A program made the translations under genes and the position numbers. From Pseudomonas fluorescens (GTDB lineage Bacteria; Pseudomonadota; Gammaproteobacteria; Pseudomonadales; Pseudomonadaceae), in assembly GCF_040448305.1 (NCBI RefSeq), contig NZ_CP148752.1, positions 5,867,501-5,931,500 on the forward strand: DNA of 64,000 nucleotides. Reading direction: 5' to 3'. Each line of letters begins with the position of its first letter. Position 1 is the stretch's first letter. Of the stretch, positions 23,896 to 32,935 are shown in pieces. The notes beneath the pieces were generated by a model that saw only the letters and a list, made by a program, of their open reading frames with translations, did not search any database and had not been told where the DNA came from.

Positions 23896-24834
23896 TTAGC
23901 GATGGGCGCTAGGTGCGGCTAGTGCACGGGCGGCGGCGACATCCGCGTTGATCGCCGTTTTCAACGCCTCCAGAGAGGCGAAACGCTGCTCTTCACGCAG
24001 CTTGTGGTGGAAAACCACCGTTAAACGCCGGTCATACAGATCGCCGGCAAAATCTAAAAGATGCACTTCCAGGTGGGCTTTGCCATCACCTTGAACCGTG
24101 GGCCGCACGCCAATGTTGGCGACGCCGGGCCAGGTCTTGCCGTCGATCTCGACATCCACCAGGTAAACCCCGGTGAACGGCACGCGACGACGCTTGAGTT
24201 GTATGTTGGCGGTGCGCGTACCCAACTGCCGCGCGAGCTTCTGGCCATGCAATACGCGACCGGCAATTCGGTACGGCCGCCCGAGCAGGCGTTCGGCCAG
24301 GGCGAAATCAGCGGCAGCCAGGGCGTTGCGGACCTGTGTGCTGCTGACCCGGATGCCATCCAGCTCGACGGTTTGCGCCGCTTCGACGGTAAAACCCTGA
24401 ACGATGCCGGCCTGTTGCAGGAAATCGAAATCTCCCGCGCGATCACAGCCGAAACGGAAGTCGTCCCCGACCTCCAGGTGCTGGACGCCAAGGCCATCCA
24501 CCAGAATCGTATCGACGAACTCGCTGGCGCTGAGCTTGCTCAGGCGCTGGTTGAACGCCAGGCACAGAACACGGTCGACGCCTTCTGCGGCCAACAATTG
24601 CAGCTTGTCCCGCAGGCGGGCCAGACGGGCCGGCGCGGTGTCCGGAGCAAAGAACTCTCGCGGCTGCGGCTCGAAAATCACCACGCAACTGGGCACACCC
24701 AACTCGAGCGCGCGCTCACGCAGCCGCGCCAGGATAGCCTGGTGGCCACGGTGCACACCGTCAAAGTTGCCAATAGTGGCGACACAGCCCCGATGCTGGG
24801 GGCGCAGATTGTGGAGGCCTCGAACCAGCTGCAT
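23896..24834 (-). CDS. ribF: Bifunctional riboflavin kinase/FAD synthetase RibF
   Basis: A 312-residue enzyme making FMN and FAD. The N-terminal nucleotidyltransferase has ATIGNFDGVHRGHQAI and the RVSSTQVRNALAAADF segment. The C-terminal kinase has GRPYRIAGRVLHGQKLARQLGTRTANIQ and GVYLVDVEIDG. The ATG at 24834 (MQLVRGLHNL) is the usual family start; an in-frame ATG six codons earlier lacks a ribosome site. It lies between murJ and ileS, as in most gammaproteobacteria. Confidence 0.96.
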   Translation of the reverse strand: MQLVRGLHNLRPQHRGCVATIGNFDGVHRGHQAILARLRERALELGVPSCVVIFEPQPREFFAPDTAPARLARLRDKLQLLAAEGVDRVLCLAFNQRLSKLSASEFVDTILVDGLGVQHLEVGDDFRFGCDRAGDFDFLQQAGIVQGFTVEAAQTVELDGIRVSSTQVRNALAAADFALAERLLGRPYRIAGRVLHGQKLARQLGTRTANIQLKRRRVPFTGVYLVDVEIDGKTWPGVANIGVRPTVQGDGKAHLEVHLLDFAGDLYDRRLTVVFHHKLREEQRFASLEALKTAINADVAAARALAAPSAHR

Positions 24835-24963
24835 AACGCGCTTCTTGCTCATAAAGTGGTCGATTATAACCACACCCGGCGGCCGACGACAGGCAACACC
24901 GTAACCCAAAGTGATCGAGCCGACAAAACCGCCGGCTCGCCCGTGTATATCAAGGCCAGAACC

Positions 24964-26502
24964 TCAGCCCAGCGCCTTGCGATTGAAGTCGCGCAAACGG
25001 AAGCCCATCAACACTAACATGCCGAAATAAGCCACCACACCCGCCGCCACCAATGCCCCCAGACGCAAGAAGCGTTCGAGCATATGCCCCTGTTCCCAGG
25101 CCGGCATGAAGTGCATCGTACCCAACAGTACCGCGGACATCACTGCCACCGCGACCAGCAACTTCAAAGTGAACTTCGCCCAGCCCGGCTGCGGCTGGTA
25201 CATCTGCTGCTTGCGCAGTTGATAGAACAGCAACCCGGCATTGAGACAGGCGCCGGCACTGATCGCCAAGGCCAGGCCCGCGTGAGCCAGGGGGCCGATC
25301 AGCATCAAATTGAACAACTGGGTGATCACCAGGGTGAAAATCGCAATTTTTACCGGTGTACGGATGTTTTGTTGCGCATAAAAGCCAGGGGCCAGCACTT
25401 TGACCACAATAATTCCGAGCAACCCGACCGAGTAGGCGATCAGGGCACGCTGGGTCATCGATGCATCAAACGCATTGAACTGGCCGTACTGGAACAAAGA
25501 AACCGTCAGCGGCTCAGCCAGAATCCCCAATGCCAGGGAGCAAGGCAGCACCAATACGAAGCACAGGCGCAGGCCCCAGTCGAGGATGCGCGAATACTCG
25601 TGACGATCCTTGTTGGCGTAGGTCTTGGCCAGGGTCGGCAGCAGAATCGTCCCCAGCGCCACGCCCAACACGCCGGACGGCAGCTCCATCAAACGGTCGG
25701 CGTAATACATCCACGACACGGAACCGGCAACCAGGAACGAAGCGAAGATAGTGTTGATGATCAGCGAAATCTGGCTCACCGAGACACCGAGGATGGCTGG
25801 CAGCATTTGCTTCATTACACGCCAGACGCCGGTGTCGCGCAGGTTCAGGCGCGGCAGTACCAGCATGCCGATCTTTTTCAGGTGCGGCAGCTGATAGAGC
25901 AACTGCGCCAGGCCGCCGACCAGTACCGCCCAGCCGAGCGCCATTACGGGCGGATCGAAGTACGGCGTCAGAAACACCGCAAATATGATCATGCTGACAT
26001 TGAGCAGGGTCGGCACGAAGGCTGGCACCGAAAAGCGGTTCCAGGTGTTGAGGATCGCGCCGGCCAGCGACGACAGGGAAATCAGCAGGATGTAGGGAAA
26101 GGTCACCCGCAGCAGGCTGGACGTCAGTTCGAATTTTTCGGGCGTGTCAGTGAAACCCGGCGCGGTCACCCAGATGACCCACGGCGCGGCGATCATGCCC
26201 AACGCCGTGACCAGCGCCAGCACCAGCGTCAACAGGCCCGAGACGTAGGCAATGAACGTACGCGTCGCCTCTTCACCCTTCTGGCTTTTATATTCGGCAA
26301 GAATTGGCACGAACGCCTGGGAAAACGCCCCTTCGGCAAATATCCGCCGCAGCAAATTGGGCAGTTTGAAGGCGATAAAGAAGGCGTCGGTCGCCATTCC
26401 TGCGCCAAATGCGCGCGCAATGAGGGTGTCCCGAACAAATCCCAAAATCCGGGAAAGCATCGTGATAGAGCTGACGGCGGCCAACGATTTGAGCAGATTC
26501 AT
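24964..26502 (-). CDS. murJ: Lipid II flippase MurJ (MviN)
   Basis: A 512-residue MOP-superfamily protein with 13-14 predicted membrane helices, starting MNLLKSLAAVSSITMLSRIL. Conserved charged pore residues are visible (SRILGFVRD, RRIFAEGAFSQAFVPILAEY). It flips lipid II across the inner membrane for peptidoglycan synthesis. It is divergent from rpsT and leads the murJ-ribF-ileS-lspA-fkpB-ispH series. Confidence 0.97.
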   Translation of the reverse strand: MNLLKSLAAVSSITMLSRILGFVRDTLIARAFGAGMATDAFFIAFKLPNLLRRIFAEGAFSQAFVPILAEYKSQKGEEATRTFIAYVSGLLTLVLALVTALGMIAAPWVIWVTAPGFTDTPEKFELTSSLLRVTFPYILLISLSSLAGAILNTWNRFSVPAFVPTLLNVSMIIFAVFLTPYFDPPVMALGWAVLVGGLAQLLYQLPHLKKIGMLVLPRLNLRDTGVWRVMKQMLPAILGVSVSQISLIINTIFASFLVAGSVSWMYYADRLMELPSGVLGVALGTILLPTLAKTYANKDRHEYSRILDWGLRLCFVLVLPCSLALGILAEPLTVSLFQYGQFNAFDASMTQRALIAYSVGLLGIIVVKVLAPGFYAQQNIRTPVKIAIFTLVITQLFNLMLIGPLAHAGLALAISAGACLNAGLLFYQLRKQQMYQPQPGWAKFTLKLLVAVAVMSAVLLGTMHFMPAWEQGHMLERFLRLGALVAAGVVAYFGMLVLMGFRLRDFNRKALG

Positions 26503-26672
26503 GGAAAGAGTTTGTGCCTGTCGATAAACAGCAGGCGAACTACGCGCCTACTTATGCGATACTCCGCGCCGCAACAGCACAGAGCCAAAGCTCGCGAGTT
26601 TACAGGTCGCACGCTGGAAAGAAATCTCCAAGCTTGCTTCACCTACCACTTAGCGGAACGTCTCAACCGCCC

Positions 26673-26701
26673 TTGACAAGACCTCAACTCATCGGCATGA
26701 T
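26673..26701 (+). promoter_or_regulatory. Sigma-70 promoter of rpsT
   Basis: TTGACA, a 17-bp spacer and CATGAT (four of six consensus), followed by a GC-rich TCGCGGCC discriminator. It is about 50 bp upstream of the rpsT start. Confidence 0.6.
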
Positions 26702-26754
26702 TCGCGGCCTATTTTGTTTGCTATTTCCTAAAAAGTCTTTCGAGGAGCTCGACG

Positions 26755-27033
26755 GTGGCCAACTCACCTTCCGCCAAAAAACGTGCAAAACAGGCTGAGA
26801 AGCGTCGCAGCCACAACGCCAGCCTGCGTTCCATGGTTCGTACCTACATCAAGAATGTAGTTAAGGCCATCGACGCAAAAGACGCTGCCAAAGCTCAAGC
26901 CGCTTACGTTCTGGCTGTGCCAGTTATCGACCGTATGGCCGATAAAGGCATCATCCACAAGAACAAGGCCGCTCGTCATAAGAGCCGCCTGAATGGCCAC
27001 GTCAAGGCCCTGAACGTTGCCGCTGCTGCCTAA
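26755..27033 (+). CDS. rpsT: 30S ribosomal protein S20
   Basis: A 92-residue, very basic protein: ANSPSAKKRAKQAEKRRSHN at the N-terminus and NKAARHKSRLNGHVKAL near the end, the S20 signature. It uses a GTG start with GAGGAG seven to eight bases upstream. S20 genes often have poor start codons linked to autogenous control in E. coli; whether that applies here is inference. A strong terminator follows. Confidence 0.98.
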   Translation: MANSPSAKKRAKQAEKRRSHNASLRSMVRTYIKNVVKAIDAKDAAKAQAAYVLAVPVIDRMADKGIIHKNKAARHKSRLNGHVKALNVAAAA

Positions 27034-27047
27034 GCGACTCGTTCATT

Positions 27048-27076
27048 AAAAAACCGACCTCAGGGTCGGTTTTTTA
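27048..27076 (+). terminator. Rho-independent terminator of rpsT
   Basis: AAAAAACCGACC-TCAG-GGTCGGTTTTTT, 15 bp after the rpsT stop codon. Confidence 0.92.
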
Positions 27077-27110
27077 TTGCCTGCGATTTGATGGACCTGA
27101 CGCAAAAAAA

Positions 27111-27200
27111 TGTGGGAGCGAGCCTGCTCGCGAAGAGGCCATGCCAGTCAACATTGATGCTGAATGGCACACCGTTTTCGCGAGCAGGCTCGCTCCCACA
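27111..27200. repeat. REPIN (inverted REP pair)
   Basis: TGTGGGAGCGAGCCTGCTCGCGA and its reverse complement about 45 bp apart, between the convergent genes rpsT and creA. Confidence 0.92.
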
Positions 27201-27217
27201 GCTCGACTTACATCAGA

Positions 27218-27682
27218 CTATTGAGCGCTCGCCCACGGCAAAATCGGAATCGCCGTCACCGCATTCTGCGGACTGCCCTCGATCAAGCGATCGCTATACA
27301 CCAGATACACCAGCGTATTACGCTTCTTGTCGAGAAAGCGCACCACCTGCATGGTCTTGAACACCAGGGACGTGCGCTCCTTGAACACCTCGTCACCATC
27401 CTTGAGCTCACCCTTGAAGCTGATCGGCCCGACCTGCCGGCAAGCGATAGACGCTTCAGCACGATCCTCGGCCAAACCAAGACCACCTTTCACCCCACCA
27501 GTCTTGGCGCGCGACAGATAGCAGGTCACGCCGTCGACCTTGGGGTCATCAAAGGCCTCGACCACGATCCGGTCATTCGGCCCGACAAACTTGAACACCG
27601 TCGACACCTGGCCAATCTCTTCGGCCGAAGCCAGCAGTGGCATCGCCAGCAGCAATCCCAACAATCCTTTTGCCACACGCAT
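27218..27682 (-). CDS. creA: CreA family periplasmic protein
   Basis: A 154-residue exported protein: signal peptide MRVAKGLLGLLLAMPLLASA, then EEIGQVSTVFKFVGPNDRIV and FDDPKVDGVTCYLSRAKTGG, the CreA family signature. Its biochemical role is unknown despite its name. It starts 12 bp after proB and is probably co-transcribed with it, as recalled for PA4564-PA4565. Confidence 0.9.
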   Translation of the reverse strand: MRVAKGLLGLLLAMPLLASAEEIGQVSTVFKFVGPNDRIVVEAFDDPKVDGVTCYLSRAKTGGVKGGLGLAEDRAEASIACRQVGPISFKGELKDGDEVFKERTSLVFKTMQVVRFLDKKRNTLVYLVYSDRLIEGSPQNAVTAIPILPWASAQ

Positions 27683-27694
27683 TCAGGTATTCCT

Positions 27695-28813
27695 TCAAAC
27701 CAGGATCAGGTTATCGCGGTGAACCAGTTCCGGTTCCGCCATGTAACCCAACAGACCGACAATCGCCTCAGACGACTGACCGATGATTTTTTGCGCTTCC
27801 AGCGCACTGTAGTTGGCCAGGCCACGGGCAATCTCACGACCGTCCGGCGCCACGCAGACCACCATCTCACCGCGACGGAAGCTGCCCTGCACCAATTTGA
27901 CGCCTACCGGTAGCAAGCTCTTGTTGCCTTGGGACAACGCGATCACCGCACCAGCATCCAGCACCAGGGTGCCACGGGTTTGCAGATGACCGGCCAGCCA
28001 CTGCTTGCGTGCCGCCAGCATGCCGCGCTCCGGCGACAGCAAGGTGCCGATGCGTTCGCCCGCCTTGAGGCGGTCCAGCACACGCTCGATGCGCCCACCA
28101 ACGATGATGGTGTGAGCACCGGAACGGGCCGCCAGGCGCGCAGCACGCAATTTGGTCTGCATGCCACCACGACCCAGCGCACCACCAGTGCCGCCCGCCA
28201 CCGCGTCGAGCGCCGGATCATCGGCGCGCGCCTCGTAAATCAGCTGGGCATCCGGATTGTTGCGCGGGTCGGCATCGAACATGCCGTCGCGATCCGTCAG
28301 GATCACCAGCAAATCCGCCTCGACCAGGTTCGCCACCAGCGCTGCCAGGGTGTCGTTGTCGCCAAAACGGATTTCGTCGGTGACCACGGTGTCATTTTCG
28401 TTGATGACCGGAATGACTTTGAGCTCGACCAATGCGCGCAGGGTACTGCGGGCATTCAGGTAACGCTTGCGGTCGGACAGGTCATCGTGGGTCAGGAGAA
28501 TCTGCGCGGTATGCCGGCCATGCTCGGCAAAGCTCGACTCCCAGGCCTGCACCAACCCCATCTGGCCGATTGCGGCGGCAGCCTGAAGTTCGTGCATCGC
28601 ACTGGGTCGCGAGGTCCAGCCCAAACGGCTCATGCCGGCCGCCACCGCCCCGGAGGACACCAGCACCAGCTCGACACCCGCCTCATGCAAGGCCACCATC
28701 TGTTCAACCCAGACACCCATTGCCGCGCGATCCAGGCCTTTGCCGTCCGCCGTCAGCAAAGCGCTGCCGATCTTCACGACCCAACGCTGCGCACCTGTCA
28801 CCTTGCTCCGCAT
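27695..28813 (-). CDS. proB: Glutamate 5-kinase ProB
   Basis: A 372-residue enzyme phosphorylating glutamate at the first step of proline synthesis. The amino acid kinase domain has RWVVKIGSALLT and LVLVSSGAVAAGM at the N-terminus and VINENDTVVTDEIRFGDND in the middle. The C-terminal ~100 residues form a PUA domain (RGTLVLDAGAVIALSQGNKS). The ATG at 28813 is chosen because it gives the usual N-terminus; adjacent in-frame ATGs are possible. It follows obgE by about 137 bp with a terminator between. Confidence 0.96.
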   Translation of the reverse strand: MRSKVTGAQRWVVKIGSALLTADGKGLDRAAMGVWVEQMVALHEAGVELVLVSSGAVAAGMSRLGWTSRPSAMHELQAAAAIGQMGLVQAWESSFAEHGRHTAQILLTHDDLSDRKRYLNARSTLRALVELKVIPVINENDTVVTDEIRFGDNDTLAALVANLVEADLLVILTDRDGMFDADPRNNPDAQLIYEARADDPALDAVAGGTGGALGRGGMQTKLRAARLAARSGAHTIIVGGRIERVLDRLKAGERIGTLLSPERGMLAARKQWLAGHLQTRGTLVLDAGAVIALSQGNKSLLPVGVKLVQGSFRRGEMVVCVAPDGREIARGLANYSALEAQKIIGQSSEAIVGLLGYMAEPELVHRDNLILV

Positions 28814-28906
28814 CATCTTCAACCTTAGCTTGAGGGCAGCGCGACCTAGCACTGCCCGTGACGTTATTCGTGGTTATTCGTGACCAACAATCGATTTCCA
28901 GATACT

Positions 28907-28930
28907 AAAACGCCGCTCGATTGAGCGGCG
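28907..28930 (-). terminator. Rho-independent terminator of obgE
   Basis: On the minus strand CGCCGCTC-AATC-GAGCGGCG is followed by TTTT, about 20 bp beyond the obgE stop codon. Confidence 0.75.
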
Positions 28931-28950
28931 CTTAAGTTTATCGCAACGAA

Positions 28951-30174
28951 TCAGTCACGCACGTAAATGATTTCCGGACCGTCTTCGTCATCCACATCTT
29001 CTTCGTCCCAATCATCGTCGCCGATGTCGTGGACCGACTTCACGCCACTGCGACGCAGGGCACGCTTGTCATCCAGCGCCTGCAGTTGCGCGCGAGCTTC
29101 GTCTTCGATGCGCTGATCGAGATCGGCCAACTCTTCCTTGTAAGCCGGATCATTGGCCAGGCGATCAGCACGATCTTCCATGTAACGCATGATGTCGTGG
29201 CACAGACGCTCGGTACCGAGCTTGGAGATGGCCGAGATCACGTAGACCGGACCCGTCCATTCCAGGCGATCAACGATTTCCTTGACGCGCGCATCGTGCT
29301 CTTCATCAAGGATCTGGTCGCACTTGTTCAGGACCAGCCAGCGATCACGCTCCGCCAGGGACGGGCTGAACTTGATCAGCTCGTTGACGATCACTTCAGC
29401 GGCATCCGGTGCGCTGGCGTCATCCAGCGGCGCCATATCCACGAGGTGCAGCAGCAGACGCGTACGCGCCAAGTGCTTGAGGAAGCGAATACCCAGACCA
29501 GCACCCTCGGAAGCACCCTCGATCAAGCCCGGAATATCGGCAATGACGAAGCTCTTCCAGCGATCGACGCTGACCACACCCAGGTTCGGCACCAGCGTGG
29601 TGAACGGGTAGTCGGCAACTTTCGGCTTGGCAGCCGAAACCGAACGGATAAAGGTACTTTTACCGGCGTTCGGCAAACCCAGCAGACCTACGTCAGCCAG
29701 CACTTTCATTTCCAGCTTCAGGTCGCGCTGCTCACCCGGCTTGCCCGGAGTGGTCTGGCGCGGCGCACGGTTGGTACTGGATTTGAAACGGGTGTTGCCC
29801 AGACCGTGCCAGCCGCCCTGCACTACCATCAACTTCTGACCGGCCTTGGTCAGGTCGCCGATGACTTCCTGAGTCGCGGAGTCGATCACCGTGGTGCCGA
29901 CCGGAACGCGCAGGATCAGGTCTTCACCCTTCTTGCCGGTGCAGTCGGTGCTGCCGCCGTTGGAGCCGCGCTCGGCATCGAAGTGCCGGGTGTAACGGTA
30001 GTCCACCAGGGTGTTGAGGTTTTCGTCGGCCATCATGTAGATGGAACCGCCGTCACCGCCATCACCGCCGTTCGGGCCACCGTTCTCGATAAATTTTTCC
30101 CGACGGAAACTCATGGCGCCATTGCCGCCATCACCAGCCTTTACGCGAATCGATACTTCATCAACAAACTTCAT
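28951..30174 (-). CDS. obgE: GTPase ObgE/CgtA
   Basis: A 407-residue ribosome-associated GTPase. It has the glycine-rich Obg fold (MKFVDEVSIRVKAGDGGNGA, GGDGGDGGS), the G domain with G1 GLPNAGKSTF, G3 DIPGLIEGASEGAGLG and G4 NKCD, and an acidic C-terminal tail (DDDWDEEDVDDEDG). It acts in 50S assembly and stress responses. The ATG at 30174 gives the invariant MKFVDE start. It lies downstream of rplU-rpmA, separated by a terminator and about 150 bp, so probably has its own promoter as well. Confidence 0.97.
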   Translation of the reverse strand: MKFVDEVSIRVKAGDGGNGAMSFRREKFIENGGPNGGDGGDGGSIYMMADENLNTLVDYRYTRHFDAERGSNGGSTDCTGKKGEDLILRVPVGTTVIDSATQEVIGDLTKAGQKLMVVQGGWHGLGNTRFKSSTNRAPRQTTPGKPGEQRDLKLEMKVLADVGLLGLPNAGKSTFIRSVSAAKPKVADYPFTTLVPNLGVVSVDRWKSFVIADIPGLIEGASEGAGLGIRFLKHLARTRLLLHLVDMAPLDDASAPDAAEVIVNELIKFSPSLAERDRWLVLNKCDQILDEEHDARVKEIVDRLEWTGPVYVISAISKLGTERLCHDIMRYMEDRADRLANDPAYKEELADLDQRIEDEARAQLQALDDKRALRRSGVKSVHDIGDDDWDEEDVDDEDGPEIIYVRD

Positions 30175-30325
30175 AACAAACGCCTCTCGCCATACGGACG
30201 AGCCGAAAAACAATCAAGACATAAGACTCTTGCAAAAATGAGCGCAGCGACCCTAAACCACGACACCTACATCGTACGCCGACAGCCCATACAAACAGCT
30301 TTGCAAGAGACTCACCCCACAAACG

Positions 30326-30355
30326 AAAAAGCCCCGTCGCGAGACAGGGCTTTTC
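30326..30355 (-). terminator. Rho-independent terminator of rplU-rpmA
   Basis: On the minus strand AAAAGCCCTGTC-TCGC-GACGGGGC followed by TTTTT, 15 bp after the rpmA stop codon. Confidence 0.88.
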
Positions 30356-30369
30356 CAGCGATCGCGCAA

Positions 30370-30627
30370 TTAAGCTGCGACTACGCTCACGTAACGACGA
30401 CCGAAGGCGCCTTTTACTTCGAACTTGATCACGCCTTCGACTTTAGCGAAGAGGGTGTGATCTTTACCCATGCCAACGCCGTAGCCAGCGTGGAATTGGG
30501 TGCCGCGCTGACGCACGATGATGTTGCCTGCTTTGATAGCCTGGCCGCCATACATCTTCACGCCAAGGCGTTTGGCTTCTGAGTCGCGACCGTTACGGGT
30601 ACTACCACCAGCTTTTTTGTGTGCCAT
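30370..30627 (-). CDS. rpmA: 50S ribosomal protein L27
   Basis: An 85-residue basic protein with the L27 N-terminus MAHKKAGGSTRNGRDSEAKR that reaches the peptidyl transferase centre, and GNIIVRQRGTQFHAG. There is no N-terminal cleavage extension of the kind found in Firmicutes. It lies 35 bp after rplU. Confidence 0.98.
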   Translation of the reverse strand: MAHKKAGGSTRNGRDSEAKRLGVKMYGGQAIKAGNIIVRQRGTQFHAGYGVGMGKDHTLFAKVEGVIKFEVKGAFGRRYVSVVAA

Positions 30628-30662
30628 GAGTTCAATTCTCCTAGTGAGGAATTAGGCTGTAA

Positions 30663-30977
30663 TTAAGCCTGAATACCGGTGATTTTGATCTCGGTGTACC
30701 ACTGGCGGTGGCCCATACGCTTCATGTGGTGCTTACGGCGACGGAACTTGATGATGCGGACTTTATCGTGACGACCTTGGGAGATCACTTCAGCCACAAC
30801 GGTAGCGCCAGCAACAACTGGAGCGCCGATATTCACGTCGTCACCATTGGCAACCAATAGAACGCGATCAAAGGTAACGGATTCGCCGGTAGCGATTTCC
30901 AGTTTTTCGATCTTCAGGTATTCACCTGGGGCGACTTTGTACTGCTTGCCGCCAGTAACGATTACTGCATAAGACAT
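30663..30977 (-). CDS. rplU: 50S ribosomal protein L21
   Basis: A 104-residue protein starting MSYAVIVTGGKQYKVAPGEY and ending with the RNA-binding basic loop KFRRRKHHMKRMGHRQWYTE. The ATG at 30977 follows GGAGAAA; the long upstream frame is non-coding leader. A strong promoter lies at 31109-31137, leaving a leader of about 125 nt. Confidence 0.98.
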   Translation of the reverse strand: MSYAVIVTGGKQYKVAPGEYLKIEKLEIATGESVTFDRVLLVANGDDVNIGAPVVAGATVVAEVISQGRHDKVRIIKFRRRKHHMKRMGHRQWYTEIKITGIQA

Positions 30978-31108
30978 GGTATTTCTCCGATAATCCTGCT
31001 CACCCAGCTCTTTATAAGAAGAGGTATTGGCTGGCATGGCTGCATGGGGCTGGAGGCCCGCTTGCAATTGCGTAAGGCAGGTGCTGCCCAGGAAGTTCAG
31101 GGTGCGCG

Positions 31109-31137
31109 ATTGTACGCAAGGCACGAGCGCCTTGCAA
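31109..31137 (-). promoter_or_regulatory. Sigma-70 promoter of rplU-rpmA
   Basis: On the minus strand TTGCAA, a 17-bp spacer and TACAAT, followed by a GC-rich CGCGC discriminator expected for a growth-regulated ribosomal promoter. Confidence 0.75.
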
Positions 31138-31155
31138 GGGGCCGTCCATCGCGCC

Positions 31156-31184
31156 TTGACAGGCCCGGACGCGGGTCCTAGCAT
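31156..31184 (+). promoter_or_regulatory. Sigma-70 promoter of ispB
   Basis: TTGACA, a 17-bp spacer and TAGCAT, about 30 bp upstream of the ispB start. It lies back to back with the rplU promoter, only about 20 bp away. Confidence 0.62.
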
Positions 31185-31216
31185 GCCGCGCAACCCTTCT
31201 GGAGCGACTGTCGCTG

Positions 31217-32185
31217 ATGCAACCCCAAGCTTTCTACCGCGCGGTGGCGGACGATTTTAGCGCCGTCGACGGCATCATCAAGAAGCAGCTGACTTCGCGC
31301 GTGCCGCTTGTATCGAAAATCGGCGATTACATCACCTCGGCCGGCGGTAAACGCCTGCGTCCTTTATTGGTGCTGCTGTGTGGCAAGGCCCTGGGTCGCG
31401 AAGGCGATGACCTGCGCCTGCTGGCCGCGACCATCGAGTTTTTGCACACCGCTACCCTGTTGCATGACGATGTGGTCGACATGTCCGGCATGCGCCGTGG
31501 CCGCTCGACCGCCAACGCCATGTGGGGCAACGCGCCAAGCGTGCTGGTGGGTGATTTCCTGTATTCGCGCTCCTTCGAAATGATGGTCGAGCTGGGCTCG
31601 ATGCCAGTGATGAAGATCCTTTCGCAAGCCACGCGCATCATCGCTGAAGGCGAAGTGTTGCAGCTGTCGAAGGTTCGTGACGCCAGCACCACCGAAGAAA
31701 CCTACATGGAAGTCATCCGCGGCAAGACCGCGATGCTCTTCGAAGCCTCGACCCACAGTGCTGCAGCCCTGTGCGAAGCCTCGCCGGAACAGGCCGAAGC
31801 CCTGCGTACTTTCGGTGATCACCTGGGCGTGGCCTTCCAGCTGGTCGACGACCTGCTCGATTACAAAGGCGACGCCGAAACCCTGGGCAAGAACGTCGGT
31901 GACGATCTGGCCGAAGGCAAGCCGACCCTGCCGCTGATCTACACCATGCGCGAAGGTACGCCTGAACAGGCCGCCCTGGTGCGCAAGGCGATCCAGAAAG
32001 GCGGAATTGAAGATCTGGAAAGCATCCGCGAAGCCGTGGAAGCCTCGGGCTCGCTGGATTACACCGCGCAACTGGCCCGTGACTATGTGGCCCGCGCGAT
32101 CAAGTGCCTCGAAGCGCTGCCTGCCAGCGAATATCGCGATGCACTGGTTGAACTGAGTGAGTTCGCGGTCGCGCGTACGCACTGA
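31217..32185 (+). CDS. ispB: Polyprenyl (octaprenyl/solanesyl) diphosphate synthase
   Basis: A 322-residue trans-prenyltransferase making the ubiquinone side chain. The first Asp-rich motif is LLHDDVVDMSGMRRGRSTAN and the second is QLVDDLLDYKGD, with AGGKRLRPLLVLL near residue 45 binding isopentenyl diphosphate. Chain length (C40 or C45; pseudomonads usually have Q-9) cannot be read safely from the sequence. It is divergent from rplU. Confidence 0.95.
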   Translation: MQPQAFYRAVADDFSAVDGIIKKQLTSRVPLVSKIGDYITSAGGKRLRPLLVLLCGKALGREGDDLRLLAATIEFLHTATLLHDDVVDMSGMRRGRSTANAMWGNAPSVLVGDFLYSRSFEMMVELGSMPVMKILSQATRIIAEGEVLQLSKVRDASTTEETYMEVIRGKTAMLFEASTHSAAALCEASPEQAEALRTFGDHLGVAFQLVDDLLDYKGDAETLGKNVGDDLAEGKPTLPLIYTMREGTPEQAALVRKAIQKGGIEDLESIREAVEASGSLDYTAQLARDYVARAIKCLEALPASEYRDALVELSEFAVARTH

Positions 32186-32201
32186 CAACACTGCAAAACC
32201 C

Positions 32202-32291
32202 TGTGGGAGCGAGCTTGCTCGCGATTGCGATCTGATAGTCGACTGTGATGTTGACTGACACACCGCCATCGCGAGCAGGCTCGCTCCCACA
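32202..32291. repeat. REPIN (inverted REP pair)
   Basis: TGTGGGAGCGAGCTTGCTCGCGA at the left; the right arm carries the CAGGCT variant. It lies 17 bp after the ispB stop codon. Confidence 0.92.
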
Positions 32292-32388
32292 GGTTTGTTC
32301 CCCACAGGTTTTCCTGCGCTGTGCCCTCTTCCTCCTAAAACCCTATACAATGTGCGCTTTTTAGCGATCCTGAATCCAAGGAGCCTTA

Positions 32389-32730
32389 GTGAGCACGTTG
32401 CCACCCTGCCCAAAATGCAATTCCGAATACACCTATGAAGACGGCGCCCAGCTGATCTGCCCCGAGTGCGCCCACGAATGGTCCGCCAGCGGTGAGGCCG
32501 AAGCTGTGTCCGATGACGCAGTGAAAAAGGATTCGGTCGGCAACGTCCTGCAGGACGGCGACACCATCACCGTGATCAAGGACCTCAAGGTCAAGGGTAC
32601 GTCTTTGGTGGTCAAGGTCGGCACCAAGGTCAAGAACATCCGCCTGTGCGATGGCGATCACGACATCGATTGCAAGATCGACGGCATCGGCCCGATGAAA
32701 CTCAAGTCCGAGTTCGTCAGAAAAGTCTGA
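32389..32730 (+). CDS. yjdM: Zinc-ribbon protein YjdM (PhnA family)
   Basis: A 113-residue protein with an N-terminal zinc ribbon (CPKCNSEYTYEDG, CPECAHEW) and a C-terminal SH3-like PhnA domain (VLQDGDTITVIKDLKVKGTS). Once tied to phosphonate use by operon position in E. coli, but the present family function is unclear and no phosphonate genes are nearby. It uses a GTG start behind a strong AAGGAG. Confidence 0.92.
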   Translation: MSTLPPCPKCNSEYTYEDGAQLICPECAHEWSASGEAEAVSDDAVKKDSVGNVLQDGDTITVIKDLKVKGTSLVVKVGTKVKNIRLCDGDHDIDCKIDGIGPMKLKSEFVRKV

Positions 32731-32742
32731 ACCTGCTGTTGT

Positions 32743-32767
32743 CCATCCCGCGCCCGGCGTGGGATGG
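32743..32767 (+). terminator. Strong GC-rich hairpin after yjdM
   Basis: CCATCCCGCGC-CCG-GCGTGGGATGG, an 11-bp stem with one G-T wobble, 12 bp after the stop. No T-run follows, so it may protect the 3' end or pause polymerase rather than be a classical terminator. Confidence 0.45.
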
Positions 32768-32890
32768 CGCATCACCCTCCCCCGTTTCGCCCAGTAAATC
32801 CTCGCAATAGCCAAACGCCAGTCGTTTTGACCTGACGCAATCTTTACCCGGAAAAAAGCGCAAACCGCCAATAGGCCCTTGCTATTTATT

Positions 32891-32912
32891 GAATAGGAAT
32901 TATTCTCATAAA
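32891..32912. promoter_or_regulatory. Candidate Fur box upstream of the PA4570-like gene
   Basis: On the minus strand TTTATGAGAATAATTCCTAT contains the Fur half-site ATGAGAAT followed by an imperfect inverted half, in an AT-rich leader 24 bp before the start codon. From memory the P. aeruginosa counterpart, PA4570, is among genes induced by iron starvation, which would fit. The match is imperfect. Confidence 0.45.
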
Positions 32913-32935
32913 ACCCCTCAGTGGAGATGAGAACC

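Noticed and set aside
24901..25017. Extra plus-strand gene between ribF and murJ
   Set aside because: The open frame there is the antisense of ribF and murJ ends with no independent coding signs.
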